A stretch of 64,000 bases of DNA, from assembly GCA_946183785.1 (NCBI GenBank), contig CAMHCS010000009.1:1-64000 (forward strand). The letters run 5' to 3'. Shown here piece after piece: positions 61,169-64,000 of the stretch. Position 1 is the stretch's first letter; each line of letters starts with the position of its first letter. This DNA comes from an uncultured Selenomonadales bacterium. Lineage in GTDB: Bacteria > Bacillota > Negativicutes > Selenomonadales > Selenomonadaceae. Under the pieces are notes generated by a model. That model did not search any database. It was not told the origin of the DNA and was given only the letters and a program-made list of their open reading frames with translations. The position numbers were made by a program, and so were the translations under genes.

Positions 61169-62847
61169 TCACTCTCCTTTTTCGTGAAATGGTTGATGAC
61201 CGTCTGTCCGACGATGATGATGATCAGGGCAATGGCGGCCAGCGCGCAGGAGATGACGGTCTCGCCGTCTTCGTTCAGCGTGTAGATGGCGACGCCGATG
61301 GTGCGCGTGGTTGGCGCGTAGAGCATGATCGAAACGGTCAGCTCTCGGAGCGACGGCAGGAAGATCAGGAAGAAGGCCGCGAACATGCCCGGCTTGACCA
61401 GCGGCAGCACGATGTCCTTCAGCGACTGCCACATAGTCGCGCCGCAGGCGCGGGACGCCTCGACCAGCGAGTCGTGAACCTGTTCGAGAGCCGCGCTGTT
61501 CGCTTTCAGGGAGAACGCCATATAGCGTGCGATGTAAGCCACGAGGATAATCCAGACCGTGTTGTAGAGGTTGACGCCGAACTGGCCGCTCCATGCGAGG
61601 ATCACGCCGAGAGCGATGACCGAGCCCGGGACGGAGAACGGCAGCATGCCGAGGAATTCCAGAAGTCCTTTGCCCTTGACGTCCATCTTGACGATGACGT
61701 AGGAGATCATGACGCCGGCGAACATCGTGATGATCGCGGCGGTCAGGCCCAGCGTAACACTGTTGAAGATCGCGTCGCGGGTCACGTCGTATTCAAACAG
61801 GATGAATTTGAAGTTGTCCAGCGACAGATTTTCCGGCGTAAACGACAGGCCGTAAGTGCTGAGGCCGCCGACGAGGAAAATCACGACGGTCGGCAGCACG
61901 ATCGTGAAGCCGATATAGGCGAGGCAGAAGAACATCAACGGGTATTTAAGGCCGCGGAGCTTCAGCTCCATCGGGCGGAAGCTCTTGCCGCCGATGATCT
62001 GGTAGTGGCCGGAGCCGAGGATTTTCCGCTGCGCCCAGATGATGCAGGCCGCGCTGATGACCAGTACGGTGGCCAGCACGGTGCCCGTGCGGATCGACTC
62101 GAAGGAGCCGCCCGACTGGTGGATGCGCTCATAGATCAGCACCGGGATGTTGTAGATGCCGTTTTCGATACCGAGCACGGCGACGGTGCCGAAGTGAGCC
62201 ATGGAGTAGAGCATGATCAGGAGCGCGCCGGACAGGATCGAGGGCAGGACCAACGGAATCGTGATCTTCCGCGTGATCGTGAAGAGCCCCGCGCCCGAGA
62301 TGCGGGCGGATTCCTCCAGCGTCGGGTCCATACGCTCGAGCGCGCCGCAGACCTGGATGAAGACGAAGGGGAACAGGTACATGACCTCGACGGCGGAAAT
62401 GCCATAATAGCTGTAAAGGTTGAAAATCGGGCCGTCAAAACCGAGATGGTCCATAAAGAATCGGTTGATGAAGCCCGCGTTCGGCGAAAGCAGCATCTTC
62501 CATGCCATCGCGCCGATGAAGGACGGCAACATGAACGGTACGAGGAACATGCTCTTCATGAAACGCTTGTGCGGCATATCCGTCCGCGTGACGAGCCACG
62601 CGAAGAAGGTGCCGACGATGGTGGAGCCGATGGTGGACATGCCCGCGATGATCAGCGAGTTCATCAGCGCCTTGAATGTCTCCGGCTCCTTCAGGATTTC
62701 GATGGCTCCGGAGAAGTTGAAGTGGTCTTCGACCCAGAACGCGTTGAACAGGATCAGGAGTACCGGGAAGGCGACGACGACGACGAGAATGGCGATGGAC
62801 AGGAACAGGATGATCTGCGCCACGCCGAAAGAGCTTTTCGTGTTCAT
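61165..62847 (-). CDS. ABC transporter permease, fused double-domain (FbpB-like)
   Basis: 560 residues with about twelve membrane helices in two homologous halves. Each half has an EAA-type coupling loop: EESARISGAGLFTITRKITIPLVLPS (about 181-206) and VEASRACGATMWQSLKDIVLPLVKPG (about 475-500). Fused permeases of this layout serve iron(III), phosphonate or thiamine-type importers. The start overlaps the stop of the upstream ATPase by 4 nt (ATGA) and its stop overlaps the downstream ATPase, so all three are translationally coupled. No substrate-binding protein is in the window; it would be expected upstream, beyond 64000 on the minus strand. Confidence 0.9.
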   Translation of the reverse strand: MNTKSSFGVAQIILFLSIAILVVVVAFPVLLILFNAFWVEDHFNFSGAIEILKEPETFKALMNSLIIAGMSTIGSTIVGTFFAWLVTRTDMPHKRFMKSMFLVPFMLPSFIGAMAWKMLLSPNAGFINRFFMDHLGFDGPIFNLYSYYGISAVEVMYLFPFVFIQVCGALERMDPTLEESARISGAGLFTITRKITIPLVLPSILSGALLIMLYSMAHFGTVAVLGIENGIYNIPVLIYERIHQSGGSFESIRTGTVLATVLVISAACIIWAQRKILGSGHYQIIGGKSFRPMELKLRGLKYPLMFFCLAYIGFTIVLPTVVIFLVGGLSTYGLSFTPENLSLDNFKFILFEYDVTRDAIFNSVTLGLTAAIITMFAGVMISYVIVKMDVKGKGLLEFLGMLPFSVPGSVIALGVILAWSGQFGVNLYNTVWIILVAYIARYMAFSLKANSAALEQVHDSLVEASRACGATMWQSLKDIVLPLVKPGMFAAFFLIFLPSLRELTVSIMLYAPTTRTIGVAIYTLNEDGETVISCALAAIALIIIIVGQTVINHFTKKESE

Positions 62848-63944
62848 TCCTCAAGCACCCCCTTCAGCGATTCCTTATCGAACCAGTGCAGGCTCAAAAA
62901 TGTCAGCGAGCATTCGTCCCCGGCTTTGAACATCAGATCCTGCGCGATGGCGTGATGGGTTTCAATGCTCGTCCGGAGATGCGCGCCGTCAATCTCGATC
63001 AGGTAGTCCATCATCGCGCCGAGGAAGTTCGCGCGGCGGATCACGCCGTGCAGTCCGTCGCCGCTCCTCGCGATGCGTACGTCGGAGGGGCGGAAGGCCG
63101 CGACCCACTCGGTGGCGTCGCCGGAGGGCGTCTCCCAGGGAATCGGCTGGCTGCCTTTCCCGACGAGGAACGCGCCTCCCTCTTTGCGCACGTCGATGAA
63201 ATTCGCGATGCCCATGAAGTTGAACACGAATGGATTGACCGGCTTCTCGAAGATTTCCCACGGCGTGCCGATCTGCTGGATCGCGCCCGCCGCGTCCATG
63301 ATGGCGACGCGGTCGGAGATCGCGAGGCCGATTTCCTGGTCGTGGGTGACATAGAGCACCGTGACGCCAAGCTTTTTTTGCAGCTCCTTGATCTCGAAGC
63401 GCATTTCCTCACGCAGATTCGCGTCCAGGTTTGACAGCGGCTCGTCGAGGAGCAGGAGCGCCGGGTCAGCGACAAGGGCGCGGGCCAATGCGACGCGCTG
63501 CTGCTGGCCGCCGGAAAGCTCCGAGGGCAGGCGCTTGTCGAGGCCGTTCATGCCGACGATATCAATCATGCGCATGACGCGCTCGTTGATTTCGTCTTTT
63601 GGCCGGTTGGCGATTTTCAGGGGGTAGGCCACATTCTCAAAGACGGTCATGTGGGGCCAGACGGCGTAGTCCTGGAACACGACGCCGAGCCCGCGGTTTT
63701 CCGGCGGCACGGCAATCCTCGCCTCCGGGTCATTCACCAGCGTATCGCCGATGTAAATCTTCCCCGCGTCGGCGGACTCGAACCCGGCGAGCAGCCGCAA
63801 GAGCACGGTTTTTCCGCAGCCGGAAGGCCCGAGCAGGGTAAAGCACTCGCCTTTCTTCAGTGTGAGCGAAAGGTTCTGGAGCACGGGGTGATCCGGATAG
63901 CCCTTCGACACGTTTTCCACACGGATAATGTTGTTGTTATCCAT
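62844..63944 (-). CDS. ABC transporter ATP-binding protein (FbpC/PotA-like) 2
   Basis: 366 residues; AAGGAGG lies 7 nt before the ATG at 63944. Walker A is GPSGCGKTVLL, the Q loop is VVFQDYAVWPH, the canonical signature is LSGGQQQRVALARAL, Walker B is LLLLDEPLSNLD and the switch His is in YVTHDQEIGL. A TOBE-like C-terminal domain ends LTFLSLHWFDKESL. It is a paralogue of the ATPase at 60089-61168, with which it shares a permease gene in between. A heterodimeric ATPase is therefore possible, with this subunit holding the intact signature. Confidence 0.9.
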   Translation of the reverse strand: MDNNNIIRVENVSKGYPDHPVLQNLSLTLKKGECFTLLGPSGCGKTVLLRLLAGFESADAGKIYIGDTLVNDPEARIAVPPENRGLGVVFQDYAVWPHMTVFENVAYPLKIANRPKDEINERVMRMIDIVGMNGLDKRLPSELSGGQQQRVALARALVADPALLLLDEPLSNLDANLREEMRFEIKELQKKLGVTVLYVTHDQEIGLAISDRVAIMDAAGAIQQIGTPWEIFEKPVNPFVFNFMGIANFIDVRKEGGAFLVGKGSQPIPWETPSGDATEWVAAFRPSDVRIARSGDGLHGVIRRANFLGAMMDYLIEIDGAHLRTSIETHHAIAQDLMFKAGDECSLTFLSLHWFDKESLKGVLEE

Positions 63945-64000
63945 GAGTTACCTCCTTGTTAATAATAGATATAAAAGCAAGCGGCGGAACGCTCGTGTTC
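63945..64000. other. Start of an upstream intergenic region
   Basis: It contains the AAGGAGG site of the ABC gene and AT-rich sequence. No further gene can be seen before the window ends. Confidence 0.5.

Overview
The window comes from a GC-rich, diderm (outer-membrane-bearing) member of the Firmicutes, most probably a Negativicutes relative of Selenomonas. It encodes true outer-membrane proteins (a TpsB pore and three autotransporter beta-barrels), yet it has strong AAGGAGG-type ribosome binding sites and Firmicutes-flavoured families (clostripain C11 peptidases, DUF3781, a LytTR regulator with a GHKL kinase). The taxonomic placement is inference. I see no rRNA, tRNA, CRISPR array or phage module.

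Layout. 1-416 is AT-rich intergenic sequence ending in a good promoter. 417-1384 is a lipoprotein with an EndoU-type RNase domain, translationally coupled to a small ORF that may be its immunity partner. 1489-7813 (+) is a run of secreted or periplasmic enzymes and uptake genes: a DUF3089 hydrolase, a MurP-like PTS permease, a PheC-like periplasmic dehydratase, DUF3781, a glucosaminidase-TPR protein and a GH84 enzyme. Together they suggest scavenging of peptidoglycan and amino sugars. 7892-13755 is a signalling block: a LytTR regulator, a BMP-type binding protein and a hybrid histidine kinase on the minus strand, with a divergent GHKL kinase.

13806-50795 (all minus) is about 37 kb of surface proteins: a frameshifted AIDA-repeat autotransporter (AT1), a second autotransporter (AT2), a 5108-residue TpsA exoprotein with its TpsB partner, and a third autotransporter (AT3) that looks like a mosaic of AT1 and AT2. 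50858-57947 (minus) holds small membrane proteins, two paralogous C11 peptidases and an AIM24-family protein. 58287-59577 (+) holds three related small secreted proteins. A MITE-like element and a 27-codon microprotein follow. 60089-63944 (minus) is an ABC importer of the Fbp/spermidine type with one fused permease and two ATPases.

The most interesting signal is regulatory. A 16-bp box, repeated in tandem with a 20-bp period and placed exactly 4 bp upstream of a -35 element, occurs at the AT1 promoter and on both arms of a perfect 36-bp inverted repeat between the small secreted proteins and the minus-strand membrane/peptidase cluster. This suggests a cell-surface regulon under one direct-repeat-binding activator. 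The LytTR regulator in the window is a candidate but is not proven.
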